Origin: Rhynchopus sp. YZ270_cl-10
Lineage: Eukaryota > Euglenozoa > Diplonemea > Diplonemida > Diplonemidae
Assembly (NCBI GenBank): GCA_964035575.1
Contig: OZ037849.1
Span: 124,001 to 188,000 of the forward strand
DNA length: 64,000 bases
Direction: 5' to 3'
The notes below the pieces were generated by a model. It did no database searches. It saw only the letters and a program-made list of their open reading frames with translations, and was not told the origin of the DNA. Each line of letters begins with the position of its first letter. The first letter of the stretch is position 1. The translations under genes and the position numbers were made by a program. Positions 40,102 through 49,935 of this stretch are shown here, in pieces.

Positions 40102-42198
40102 CTAAGCCCGAGGAGTCACGATGCTGGCGTACGAAGTGTCGTCGTGCCACGCTGCACACTCATACACCCCCGGACGCCGGCTCCGGTGCAGCGCACCTGC
40201 AAGCGACGCAGGCAGTGCAGTGCCCTGGGGTGGCTCGTACAGGCACACCTTCCCCTCGTCGACAGCCTCCTCGCACAGCGTCCAGCTCCGGTGCACAGAC
40301 GGCCCCATCACAGTCATGAAGCGCTGTGTGCGTGTCCCCACATCGCCGTGCTCCACAGGACCACTCGCAAGCCCTGCCCCCGCAACAGACGTGCCGTCGT
40401 GCAGGCGCTGCACGAAGCGCACAGCGTTCTCAGCATGTGCCTGTGTTGCACGGGTCAGGTTCCACCCAACACACACACGGCTCCCAAGCAGCGACACAAG
40501 CGCACCTCCACTCTGGTCCAGCGCCACCGTCAGTGCTGCAATGCCAATGTTCATGTCGTGCAGCGCACTCCCGTGGTCAGGGCTGTTCACACTCACCTGC
40601 ACAACACCGATCGTCGCAGCTGCCGAGTAGCGTGCTTGGGCAAGTGTCTCGCACAACGTCTGTCCGGTGAAATCCATCACAGTGTCGCCTGTGGGAAGCA
40701 GGCCGGCCTCAAGGGGTGTGTACTTCCGTCCCGCAAGCGACAAAGGCCACAGGCAGCGCATGTCAACAGGCTCAGACACACCCCTCAGCTCAAGAGACTC
40801 AACTTCGCCCACAGCAGCATCACAACACATGCAACAAGTGTCCCACAGGTCAGAAGGTACAGCCACAGCACCAGGCTTGCATGTGCTCTCAACACGGGCA
40901 GCAACGTTCACTGTGTGGCCAAAGTAGTCTGTCCGTCCCGTCAGTGCGTTCTGCTCCACAGTCACAGGGCCAGTGTTCACACCAATGCGCACAGTCAGTC
41001 CTCCCCAAAGGGAGCCCTGTTCAGCACAGATTGGTGCATCCTCAAGTAGCGAATCAGGCCAGACAGCTTCACGCAGGAGTTCGTGCACACGCAGACCGAA
41101 GTTCACCCCGTCCTGTGTTGATGCAAAGGCAATCATAAAAGCGTCGCCGATTGTCTTCACTTCGTACCCACCAAAGGCCTGCATCACCTCACGCATCACA
41201 GAGTTGTGGATCTTCAGACCAGCACGCATCCCATCAGGTGCATGTTCCCAGATCGTCGTCGAAGAACGGATGTCTGTGAACACAATTGTTGCTGTCTCGC
41301 TTTCGACCCCAGGTGGGCCAAAGGACCCGCGGCTCCCTTCTTCTTCTATCTCCTCAAACAGCGCAGCAGGGAGGTAGGGCCTGTAGCGGCGCAGGTTCTG
41401 CTCCATTGTCTGCAGCGTCTCGTACATCTCCTCAGGCAGCTCTGAGCCACGTGCCGCAAGCATCCGTGCCACACCTTCCACGTCGTACTTTGCGAGCAAC
41501 GACGCAATCTCCTGCACAGCGTTGATCGTCCGCTCCATTGATGCTTGCTCCTTCAGGACTTGGCGTGCGAAACCACGTGTCACGATGAAGTCAATCGCAA
41601 ACACAAATACTGCGAGTAATAGGCGAGTGGTTGGGAAGACTGTTGAACAGGGTGGCGTCGCACAGACGAACTTCTCCTCCAAGTAATACTTCCGTCCGAA
41701 CTCACCCTCCTGTTCCGGCAGCCCTGGGAGGTCGTACAGACCAAACCTGAAGCTCTCCTCAAGACCAAGCAGTACCAACCACAAGATAAGAAAACAGACA
41801 AGACCCAGACTGTACCGTGTGGGCACCTGCATCACAAGCAGCATGTCGATGACGAGCACGAGAAGAGGCCACTGCTCAATGGAGACTGTTCTTGCACACA
41901 AATCCCACAACAGTATCCCAAACGTCATCATGTACAACGTGCCCACCACCAGCCTTGTTGTCAACGGAACCCTGCACAGCACTGCACAGATCGCAATGCT
42001 GAGCGCAAGCAGGACCACAAGTGTTCCCACCATGTTCAGGACGTGTTTTATTTGTCTATCTAAACTTATCGCCAGAGATAGTGCAGTCGCCAACCAACCC
42101 ACACAGGCAAAGATGAAGAACTGTGTGCGCAGCTCCTTATTTTTCCTGCTCAGTGTCCCGTCCAAGGAGAGCACGCCATTGAGACACTGCATCCCCAT
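40102..42198 (-). CDS. Membrane class III adenylyl cyclase AC-C
   Basis: This predicted 698-residue paralogue of AC-B starts MGMQCLNGVLSLDGTLS. Six membrane segments occupy about 28-205 with little sequence identity to AC-B. From the linker (SMERTINAVQEIASLLAKYD) onward, the catalytic domain and the second degenerate domain are almost the same as in AC-B. The metal-binding Asp pair, Lys-Asp adenine selector and Asn-Arg pair are intact. The tail differs from AC-B (CAAWHDDTSYASIVTPRA) but resembles AC-D. At DNA level the catalytic half is a patchwork: some positions match AC-B, others AC-D. Intronless. Confidence 0.93.
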   Translation of the reverse strand: MGMQCLNGVLSLDGTLSRKNKELRTQFFIFACVGWLATALSLAISLDRQIKHVLNMVGTLVVLLALSIAICAVLCRVPLTTRLVVGTLYMMTFGILLWDLCARTVSIEQWPLLVLVIDMLLVMQVPTRYSLGLVCFLILWLVLLGLEESFRFGLYDLPGLPEQEGEFGRKYYLEEKFVCATPPCSTVFPTTRLLLAVFVFAIDFIVTRGFARQVLKEQASMERTINAVQEIASLLAKYDVEGVARMLAARGSELPEEMYETLQTMEQNLRRYRPYLPAALFEEIEEEGSRGSFGPPGVESETATIVFTDIRSSTTIWEHAPDGMRAGLKIHNSVMREVMQAFGGYEVKTIGDAFMIAFASTQDGVNFGLRVHELLREAVWPDSLLEDAPICAEQGSLWGGLTVRIGVNTGPVTVEQNALTGRTDYFGHTVNVAARVESTCKPGAVAVPSDLWDTCCMCCDAAVGEVESLELRGVSEPVDMRCLWPLSLAGRKYTPLEAGLLPTGDTVMDFTGQTLCETLAQARYSAAATIGVVQVSVNSPDHGSALHDMNIGIAALTVALDQSGGALVSLLGSRVCVGWNLTRATQAHAENAVRFVQRLHDGTSVAGAGLASGPVEHGDVGTRTQRFMTVMGPSVHRSWTLCEEAVDEGKVCLYEPPQGTALPASLAGALHRSRRPGVYECAAWHDDTSYASIVTPRA

Positions 42199-43230
42199 CC
42201 CTCCCGTCAGGTACCTGTGTTCTTGTGGAGGTGGTTGGGTAAGAAATGATAAAGAGAACCCAATCCGCCTATGTGGTACTTTTTGTCAGGATACACTGCA
42301 CACAGAAAATAGCAGCAAGGAAGTGAATAGTGTGCAGCACCACGTCTGGACAGAAAAAGAATAAAAATACGGGCAAAGAATATAGCCCATCTCCTTACAG
42401 CCCTGCTTGATCAAAACCCTGCAAAGGAATAAGAACGGTGTTGGGGATGTTGAGTCCCGTATCCAGCATCTGCCGCTGAGTGCAATGCTGGCTGTGTTAG
42501 TTGCGTCACGTTGTGGTGCGGAAGAGGGTGGCAAGCGATTAAAAGGGGGGTGAGGTGATGTGGTTGTAATGGCGACGCGGTTCACCACTCTTTGTTTCTG
42601 TTTCTTTTTTTTCTTCTTTTTTTTCTCTTTTTGATAATCTGTTTGATTGTGCGCGGAGCTGCCACAAGCAAGCAGTCTGCACTGTCCAGGTATCACTCTC
42701 ACGACAAGAATGATAACAATAATACAGTTGGACAAAGCAATATTGGCGACCAAAAAAGTCGCCAATTGCAAGAAAACCCCCAAAATCCGCCAATTTTTTC
42801 CGCCAAGTTTCTTGTCCAACTGTAGTTATATAAACAAATAAAAGCAACTTTCCAGAGTTGAGGACGACTTTCGCTTATATCTTTGAAGTACAATAGCTTT
42901 CGAGCGATATTGAGTACAGATCCTGCACATAACAGGTGATTGTCGACACAACAACAAAAAATAAAACTCTTCCTTTTTTAGATAGATATTCAGTCAAAAA
43001 GAAAGGAAAACAAGGAAAAAAAGAGAGAAAGTTTTTTCGTTGATCGCTCGAATTAGTGTCCCTGAGTGAATGAATCTGGGGAGTAATTCGGCAAGCACTA
43101 TCTAAAAACAGAGTTTTATTTTTATATGACGATTCTCGTATATTCAAAAAAAAAAATTGGAATATTTATGCAATGAATACGCAAAATACGTCCATCTTTT
43201 GTCGCTTTTTACGAAGCAATATTGAGAACA
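42199..43230 (-). promoter_or_regulatory. AC-C upstream region conserved with AC-B
   Basis: 42440-42715 and 43150-43222 align with 32215-32665. A 98-bp MITE and unrelated sequence lie between the two blocks here but not upstream of AC-B. Confidence 0.55.
42725..42822. mobile_element. 98-bp TA-flanked MITE
   Basis: Terminal inverted repeats CAGTTGGACAA, with TA on each side (42723-42724 and 42823-42824). The interior holds a GGCGAC/GTCGCC stem-loop. A Tc1/mariner-type non-autonomous element is the best reading; its ends differ from the full-length mariner here. Confidence 0.8.
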
Positions 43231-43390
43231 TTCAGATACTAAAAAGGGTCAAACTAACTGTAGTAGTCGTCACTGCGACACCTATTGTTGGAGGGGGAGG
43301 GGGTGGGGTGGGGACTCTTGCATCCTTCGTTACCCCGCACGGTGGACTCCTTCTGGGAAAGGGCAACCGGAGTTCCGAACAGGGGGAGCA

Positions 43391-45449
43391 CACGACGAGA
43401 CACAGTGACAAGTGACAAGTGAAATCACATGTCATTTCACTTGTCACTTGTCACTTGTCACTTGTCACTTGTCACTTGTCACTTGTCACTTGTCACTTGT
43501 CACTTGTCACTTGTCACTTGTCACTTGTCACTTGTCACTTGTCACTTGTCACTTGTCACTTGTCACTTGTCACTTGTCACTTGTCACTTGTCACTTGTCA
43601 CTTGTCACTTGTCACTTGTCACTTGTCACTTGTCACTTGTCACTTGTCACTTGTCACTTGTCACTTGTCACTTGTCACTTGTCACTTGTCACTTGTCACT
43701 TGTCACTTGTCACTTGTCACTTGTCACTTGTCACTTGTCACTTGTCACTTGTCACTTGTCACTTGTCACTTGTCACTTGTCACTTGTCACTTGTCACTTG
43801 TCACTTGTCACTTGTCACTTGTCACTTGTCACTTGTCACTTGTCACTTGTCACTTGTCACTTGTCACTTGTCACTTGTCACTTGTCACTTGTCACTTGTC
43901 ACTTGTCACTTGTCACTTGTCACTTGTCACTTGTCACTTGTCACTTGTCACTTGTCACTTGTCACTTGTCACTTGTCACTTGTCACTTGTCACTTGTCAC
44001 TTGTCACTTGTCACTTGTCACTTGTCACTTGTCACTTGTCACTTGTCACTTGTCACTTGTCACTTGTCACTTGTCACTTGTCACTTGTCACTTGTCACTT
44101 GTCACTTGTCACTTGTCACTTGTCACTTGTCACTTGTCACTTGTCGCTTGTCACTTGTCACTTGTCACTTGTCACTTGTCACTTGTCACTTGTCACTTGT
44201 CACTTGTCACTTGTCACTTGTCACTTGTCACTTGTCACTTGTCACTTGTCACTTGTCACTTGTCACTTGTCACTTGTCACTTGTCACTTGTCACTTGTCA
44301 CTTGTCACTTGTCACTTGTCACTTGTCACTTGTCACTTGTCACTTGTCACTTGTCACTTGTCACTTGTCACTTGTCACTTGTCACTTGTCACTTGTCACT
44401 TGTCACTTGTCACTTGTCACTTGTCACTTGTCACTTGTCACTTGTCACTTGTCACTTGTCACTTGTCACTTGTCACTTGTCACTTGTCACTTGTCACTTG
44501 TCACTTGTCACTTGTCACTTGTCACTTGTCACTTGTCACTTGTCACTTGTCACTTGTCACTTGTCACTTGTCACTTGTCACTTGTCACTTGTCACTTGTC
44601 ACTTGTCACTTGTCACTTGTCACTTGTCACTTGTCACTTGTCACTTGTCACTTGTCACTTGTCACTTGTCACTTGTCACTTGTCACTTGTCACTTGTCAC
44701 TTGTCACTTGTCACTTGTCACTTGTCACTTGTCACTTGTCACTTGTCACTTGTCACTTGTCACTTGTCACTTGTCACTTGTCACTTGTCACTTGTCACTT
44801 GTCACTTGTCACTTGTCACTTGTCACTTGTCACTTGTCACTTGTCACTTGTCACTTGTCACTTGTCACTTGTCACTTGTCACTTGTCACTTGTCACTTGT
44901 CACTTGTCACTTGTCACTTGTCACTTGTCACTTGTCACTTGTCACTTGTCACTTGTCACTTGTCACTTGTCACTTGTCACTTGTCACTTGTCACTTGTCA
45001 CTTGTCACTTGTCACTTGTCACTTGTCACTTGTCACTTGTCACTTGTCACTTGTCACTTGTCACTTGTCACTTGTCACTTGTCACTTGTCACTTGTCACT
45101 TGTCACTTGTCACTTGTCACTTGTCACTTGTCACTTGTCACTTGTCACTTGTCACTTGTCACTTGTCACTTGTCACTTGTCACTTGTCACTTGTCACTTG
45201 TCACTTGTCACTTGTCACTTGTCACTTGTCACTTGTCACTTGTCACTTGTCACTTGTCACTTGTCACTTGTCACTTGTCACTTGTCACTTGTCACTTGTC
45301 ACTTGTCACTTGTCACTTGTCACTTGTCACTTGTCACTTGTCACTTGTCACTTGTCACTCAAAAAAGTCACTTGTCATGACAAGTGATTTTCTATTGGGA
45401 TATAGGTTGTCACTTGTCACTCGTCACTGGGTCCCGTCGTGCACCAACT
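43391..45449. mobile_element. Inverted-repeat element filled with ACTTGTC heptamers (long copy)
   Basis: The left end (CACGACGAGACACAGTGACA) and right end (TGTCACTCGTCACTGGGTCC then CGTCGTG) are inverted copies with a few mismatches. They match the ends of the element at 9430-9853. The inner part of the terminal repeat is the heptamer itself, so the satellite appears to be an expansion of the element end. Confidence 0.65.
43438..45358. repeat. (CACTTGT)n heptamer satellite, about 274 copies
   Basis: 1.92 kb of perfect 7-bp repeats with a single substitution noticed (A to G at 44146). All three plus-strand frames are open, giving ORFs of about 650 residues that are artefacts. Confidence 0.98.
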
Positions 45450-45501
45450 CTCGCTTGGGGGGGTAGTTGACACTCCCTCTTGCGGGAGTTGGGTTGGTAC
45501 T

Positions 45502-45641
45502 CTCGCTAGACATACCCCGAAGGCGAATCCGTATTCGCCCTCTATTCGGATCCGAATACAGGGCGAATATGGTCCAGGAATTTTTGGGATCCAAATAATA
45601 GGGTGAATACGGATTCGCCTTCGGGGCACGTCTAGCGGGAG
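45502..45641. mobile_element. 140-bp inverted-repeat MITE
   Basis: CTCGCTAGACATACCCCGAA and the inverse of TTCGGGGCACGTCTAGCGGG form arms of about 38 bp that continue through GGCGAATCCGTATTC. ACTCCCTCTTG occurs at both flanks (45471 and 45648), which may be a target duplication. Confidence 0.65.
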
Positions 45642-45908
45642 TTGGTAACTCCCTCTTGTTCGACCTCTTCTTAAGTAGCCATTTGATAGAGAGAGTCCGC
45701 CGTGCGATGTAGGGTAGAGATCTGACGAGGTTTTGTTCTGGGTTTCTTTCTTTCCCTGCCGGTGTGAGAATGATAACGCAATCTTGAGACAGCAAAAGGC
45801 GTTTGTTTGTGAGGTGGGATTACGTATCTCATGAAGTGGTGCTTTAAAAAAACTAACCACCTTTGCCAAAAAAGAAAAAAAAAAAAAAAAAAAAAAAAAA
45901 AGGGAAAA

Positions 45909-45950
45909 ATTGACTTGAAATGCAAAGCCCTCTCATGGCAGTGTACCTGA
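45909..45950 (+). repeat. Palindrome-ended dispersed motif copy
   Basis: TTGACTTGAAATGCAAAGCC, CTCTCATGGCAGTGTACC. It follows a run of about 35 A. Confidence 0.65.
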
Positions 45951-46160
45951 AGAAAGAAGGGAAAGAAAATAAGGGGGAAAAAAACGCCACCAAAACTGAG
46001 TCGGATTTCAGGGTGTGACTCAACTATGACAAATCAGTTGGTTGGTTGTAACATAAAGTCGCCAGTTTTTTTTTTAAATGAGAGATATGGTGCTCCTGAC
46101 GACCCCCATATTGCGTACTTCTTGCGTACTTGGTGCGTAGTTGTTGCGTACTTCGTCTTT

Positions 46161-46246
46161 TTTGATAAATTGTTGGAGTAGTGTAGTTGCCTCGGTTGTG
46201 TTGCCACAGTTGTGCAATCTCCGCTGCTTATTTTTTTTTTTTTTTT
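46161..46246 (-). mobile_element. Small T-flanked element at a filled site
   Basis: Compared with the window start, where CGTCTTTT joins GGATTTCTGG directly, this site carries about 62 bp (GATAAATTGTTGGAGTAGTG to GCAATCTCCGCTGCTTA) plus a T run. In minus orientation it ends TTATC followed by A, like a tiny retroposed element. Other copies: 8397, 11251. Confidence 0.65.
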
Positions 46247-46386
46247 TTTTGGATTTCTGGGGTACCAGAGTAACTCAGTTGCTATTTTTGCAGGGAAAAG
46301 GGGAGAGTCAAAAAAAAAAAAATTCCTTTGGTGTATAGCAAGAACGTTCCAACGCAACAAAAGATGTAAAAAGAAACCTAATCAAA

Positions 46387-46590
46387 ACTTGCCAGTACCG
46401 TAGTGAACGTATGCGGTACGTAACCGCGTCGCCCACCCTTCTGAAAAATTGTGAGCTTACAGGTCCTTCCATTGCACCCAACGCTTGATGCACGATAGTC
46501 GAGACAAAGAGGGGGGGTCACAACATCTCTCTCTTGGCGTCCCATGCTGTACCGACGGGCCTCACCCTTTAGGGTGTTCCATGGTTGCAT
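46387..46590 (+). repeat. Dispersed repeat shared with 15098-15320
   Basis: The shared blocks CACAACATCTCTCTCTTGGC and GTCCCATGCTGTACCGAC are exact; the rest is diverged. Confidence 0.7.
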
Positions 46591-46697
46591 GGACGTCAGG
46601 CTAATGTGACGTATTTTTTTTCGTTGCATAAGTGTGAGTTTGTGGTAAAACAAATACTATGAAAAACCCCCGATACCCACCTAAAACAAAGAAAACC

Positions 46698-46740
46698 TTA
46701 TAAGATGACGCCTTAAGCGTCTTGGTGCTTAGTCACCTTG
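46698..46740 (+). repeat. Stem-loop dispersed motif
   Basis: TATAAGATGACGCCTTAAGC and GGTGCTTAGTCACCTTG. A shorter relic lies at 46819-46852. Confidence 0.7.
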
Positions 46741-47019
46741 AAAGAGCAAAAAGAATTGGAAGAAGGGCCGGACTTTGATAGCAAACACGAAGAGAAAAAA
46801 AAAAGGGGGAATTCAGCATCATAAGACTATCGTGCTTTGCCACCAAGCTTTTGTGCGGGGATTCTGGGGGTTGGGGATCTTACTCAGGATGCTCCCTTGG
46901 GTTCTGGGAGGGCCTGGGCTGAAAAAAAAAACAATAAAATCTGAAAAATCGGGGATGCGGGACACGCTTTAGGGGCAAGCATGCCTCAGTCACCCAAAGA
47001 GGGGAAATAAAGGGGAGGG

Positions 47020-47575
47020 CAGTGGGAGGTGGTAGGTGGGGGGTATTCAGAAAGGCGCAGGGGGGGCGCTCAGACCAAATTAATCAATTTTTTTCTCTTT
47101 TCAGGGCATCTGCTGCGCGCATTGGACAAAGGTGTATCGCAACTGAAGACGGCACCATGTGCACCAGATCAATGCTATGTTTGTATAACACAAGAAAAAA
47201 GGGGTGGTATTCAAGGGGGGGTCAATGAAAAAAAGTAAAAAAGGGGGGAAATGGTTGGTTCTCTCTGTGTTGCTTCGGTTTTTGTTTTTTTTGCAGGAAA
47301 AAAAAGACATTCAAGGGGGGGTATAGAGAAACTATAGTTACAGCATCTTAACGGAACATAACAAAGAAAAGACTTGATCGCTTGACAGAACGGGGGATTT
47401 ACTGTCGGATGCAGTCAAAAGGTTGTTACCTAGGTTTGCCGGCACACAGACGCCTGAGAACGGGGGAGGGGGACAATAGCCAGAATACAATGAATTTCCG
47501 TTCGCTTTCAACATTGAAGGAAAGGGGGAAACAAATGACGCAACACTGAACGGACCTCATTGATGACACACACAT
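47020..47575 (+). repeat. Dispersed repeat shared with 39706-40040
   Basis: A longer copy of the repeat next to AC-C, matching best from 47370 to 47570 (CGCTTGACAGAACGGGG, GAATTTCCGTTCGCTTTCAA). Confidence 0.7.
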
Positions 47576-47639
47576 TATGAACAATATTTCGCTCTAACTA
47601 CCCATTTTTCGCTTTCAAACATACACACATTAGTGTATA

Positions 47640-47716
47640 CTCTGTTCAGGCGTTACCCACTCTAAATCTGTTATCAAACACACATTGGGGCCATATTCTG
47701 CGCAAGGATTACCCCA
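47640..47716 (+). repeat. CA-tail motifs T2 and T1 in tandem
   Basis: TTCAGGCGTTACCCACTC then GTTATCAAACACACA (T2) runs directly into TTGGGGCCATATTCTGCGCA and GGATTACCCC (T1). This shows the two motif types can be units of one larger family. Confidence 0.7.
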
Positions 47717-47730
47717 TAAATAAGGCTATT

Positions 47731-47859
47731 ACCACCTGATTTTTACCCCGCGTATAGGCGCGTAAAGACCCGTACAGGCCCGTATAGGCCAAACCCCACC
47801 CATTTTTCCCAGCCTTTACGCGCTATACGCGCTCATACGCGGGGTAAAAATCAGGTGGT
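47731..47859. mobile_element. 129-bp MITE
   Basis: Perfect arms ACCACCTGATTTTTACCCCG plus CGTAT, flanked by ATT on both sides (47728-47730, 47860-47862). The interior is rich in CGTATAGGC-type words. Confidence 0.8.
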
Positions 47860-48480
47860 ATTAGCAATCAAAACACACACACACACACACACGTCCTGGG
47901 CTGGACGGTAAATTGCATCCGGGGGTATATGGCGCCTCCAGAAGCCCTATGAAGAACCCTGAGGGTTAAACGTCACCCCCCTTTTTTCCCCTTTTGTTTT
48001 GTGACGGTCAGTCCAGTGGGCAACCTGCATTGCACCTCGCAGGCCCCATTGCCACACCCTGGGTGGTGAAGTGTGCCGACTGTACAACTGCCCAAAGTCA
48101 GGCCAAGCTCATTGCACTGAGGGAGCTTGCCACATCCTCGGGTGAGGTGTGCTGCCTGGAAAGACATTCAACTTTTATTTAGCCATAGTACCTTTTTTCC
48201 GCAGAGACTGTTCAAAATGGTCACAGGCGCCGCAGCTACACCACTAGTTGGTGTTTCATGGTAAGTGCGTCATACCGCCATGTATCACAGGGCAGGTGCC
48301 CGCGAAGATGAAAACCCCACAGGGTGAAGATCAAATCCTGATGTTGAATGACGGTTGGAGAAATTGATTTTGTATACCCCCCGCTCCAATCGTCCGCGAA
48401 GAACCCTCCCCCTTTTTATTTTATTTTATTCGTAAGGAGTCACCTAAACCGTATCAATAAGCCGTAGCCTCTCCCTCAAT

Positions 48481-49935
48481 ATGGCTGGTAGAAGTGACAA
48501 GTGGGCCATACTCCGTTCAGGCGTTACCCACTCTAAACCCGTTATCAAACACACACACACACCACTCAACCACTGGGTAAACAGTCTGCAATGGGCGCAT
48601 AACGGATCGGAGCACTCCGTTAGCTACATTGAGCTCGCAATAGACTTCGAGCTGACCACGGAACTTTCCCTGCCGGGTGTCAAGAACCGTAGATACCAGC
48701 CATACTGTGCGTCTCCAACCGTGTGCACTGTGCGCAACACCCTAGAAGGCCGCCAGGGCACAGAGGTGTTCTTTGATGGTGGTGCTAGACAGAACGGTAC
48801 GGTATTTGCGAGGGCAGGGGCAGGAGCAGTTGTATACATCGACGGGGTGAAGGCAGCATCCGTAGCTACGCCCCTGCCATTTGCAAGAAGCAACAACGTT
48901 GCCGAGTACGAAGGGGCTAGCAGTGGCCTTTGCCTTCTTCGCGACCTACCCCCAGAAGTGTGTGGCCAGGCGACCATATACGGTGACTCAAAACTGATCA
49001 TCGAGCACATCAAGGGGAACACAAAATGCAAAGAGAACCTCCAGCCATTCCTCCACCGCATCAGGGCCCAAATCCGAGACCTGCAACCCCGCTACGTCAT
49101 CGAATGGTGCCACGTCAAGCGGAACCTCAACACTGACGCGGACGCTCTCAGCAATGAAGCGATGGATACGGTCGAAGTTGCGAGGGCGGAGCAGCTAAGC
49201 CAGGCAGCTGCAGAATACCCTCTCTTCCAAAAGAGCGTATGGGCCAAAGCACTGTCACTGCAGAGCCTCACCCGTGACCTACGCAGTGTGGTCCAAGTCG
49301 ACAGTTGGACCAGAGGCAAAGAGGGAGGTGTCACCAGTCTGACAGCGCTCGGAGGGACAGTGGTGCAAGGGGTAAACCGACGGGCTGTGCTTTCCGCCAA
49401 GACAGAGGCCGTCCTCCGCCACCTCAACGCCCACAACATCCGCAGCGACCAGCCGCATGGTCCTAGCTCCATCCTGTATGAGGAGAGCCAAGCATGGGCA
49501 GCTCGGTTCTACCCCCAGGACCACTACGCCGCGAACTGGACGGAGGCATCCAGCCAGGCACGGGGCAGAGCGGCGGTGGACACTGCAGCCTTCAGGTCCA
49601 GACCCCCGCGACCAGCCCCCGCGGGGGCCCGCAAGAACGCCAAGATCATCTCATGTGAGAGCCACGGAAAAGTCAGATGTGTGTCCTGTGTGAAAGTGCG
49701 AGCCGTAGTGGAAACCTGCTGCAACCTGCACCACAGAGAGGATGATGGCCTTGAGCTTGTGATGGACTTCTGCCCGAGCCACAGATTGACGCGCTGTGGG
49801 GCCTGCCACTTGGACAGAAAAAGCCTAAACGAGTGCTGCCACTCCTGCCACCCGCAATACAAGCACGCGGCCCAGGAAGGCACTCAACCACTGCATCACC
49901 GTCACGACCCTTCGGGGGCGTCTGCCGTGACGTGA
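48481..49935 (+). CDS. Retroelement RNase H protein with Cys-rich tail, 5' truncated
   Basis: The 484-residue frame contains a type I RNase H domain (about 94-230). Candidate catalytic residues are Asp99 (VFFDGGARQNG), Glu142 (NNVAEYEG), Asp169 (IYGDSKLII) and Asp219 or Asp221 (NTDADALSNEA). A CxxC-rich tail (about 400-470, for example VRCVSCVKV and RCGACHLD) could bind zinc. The NNVAEYEG form recalls archaeal-type RNase H domains carried by some LINEs. The first 30 residues are read through a T2 motif and CA run, so the real element is truncated and the ATG is probably not authentic. The segment SYIELAIDFELTTELSLPG may be the end of a reverse transcriptase; no reverse transcriptase core is present. 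A T1 motif follows the stop within 20 bases. Confidence 0.7.
   Translation: MAGRSDKWAILRSGVTHSKPVIKHTHTPLNHWVNSLQWAHNGSEHSVSYIELAIDFELTTELSLPGVKNRRYQPYCASPTVCTVRNTLEGRQGTEVFFDGGARQNGTVFARAGAGAVVYIDGVKAASVATPLPFARSNNVAEYEGASSGLCLLRDLPPEVCGQATIYGDSKLIIEHIKGNTKCKENLQPFLHRIRAQIRDLQPRYVIEWCHVKRNLNTDADALSNEAMDTVEVARAEQLSQAAAEYPLFQKSVWAKALSLQSLTRDLRSVVQVDSWTRGKEGGVTSLTALGGTVVQGVNRRAVLSAKTEAVLRHLNAHNIRSDQPHGPSSILYEESQAWAARFYPQDHYAANWTEASSQARGRAAVDTAAFRSRPPRPAPAGARKNAKIISCESHGKVRCVSCVKVRAVVETCCNLHHREDDGLELVMDFCPSHRLTRCGACHLDRKSLNECCHSCHPQYKHAAQEGTQPLHHRHDPSGASAVT
48509..48564 (+). repeat. CA-tail motif T2 copy
   Basis: ATACTCCGTTCAGGCGTTAC, CCACTCTAAACCCGTTATC, then a CA run, directly upstream of the RNase H coding sequence. 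Confidence 0.75.

Larger units (their letters stand above)
45450..48480. other. Intergenic, repeat-rich
   Basis: No supportable gene. It holds a 140-bp inverted-repeat MITE (45502-45641), a palindrome-ended motif (45909-45950), a filled site of the small T-flanked element (46161-46246), the repeat at 46387-46590, two stem-loop motifs (46698-46740, 46819-46852), the repeat at 47020-47575, adjacent T2 and T1 motifs (47640-47716) and a 129-bp MITE (47731-47859). Confidence 0.6.

Noticed and set aside
9433..45358. Telomeric repeats
   Set aside because: Heptamer length is suggestive, but the units are not TTTAGGG-like, differ between arrays, occur in both orientations and are internal.
43412..45466. 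Open frames of about 650-684 codons in all three plus-strand frames
   Set aside because: They are created by a 7-bp tandem repeat with no stop in any frame; the peptide is a seven-residue repeat with no real start.
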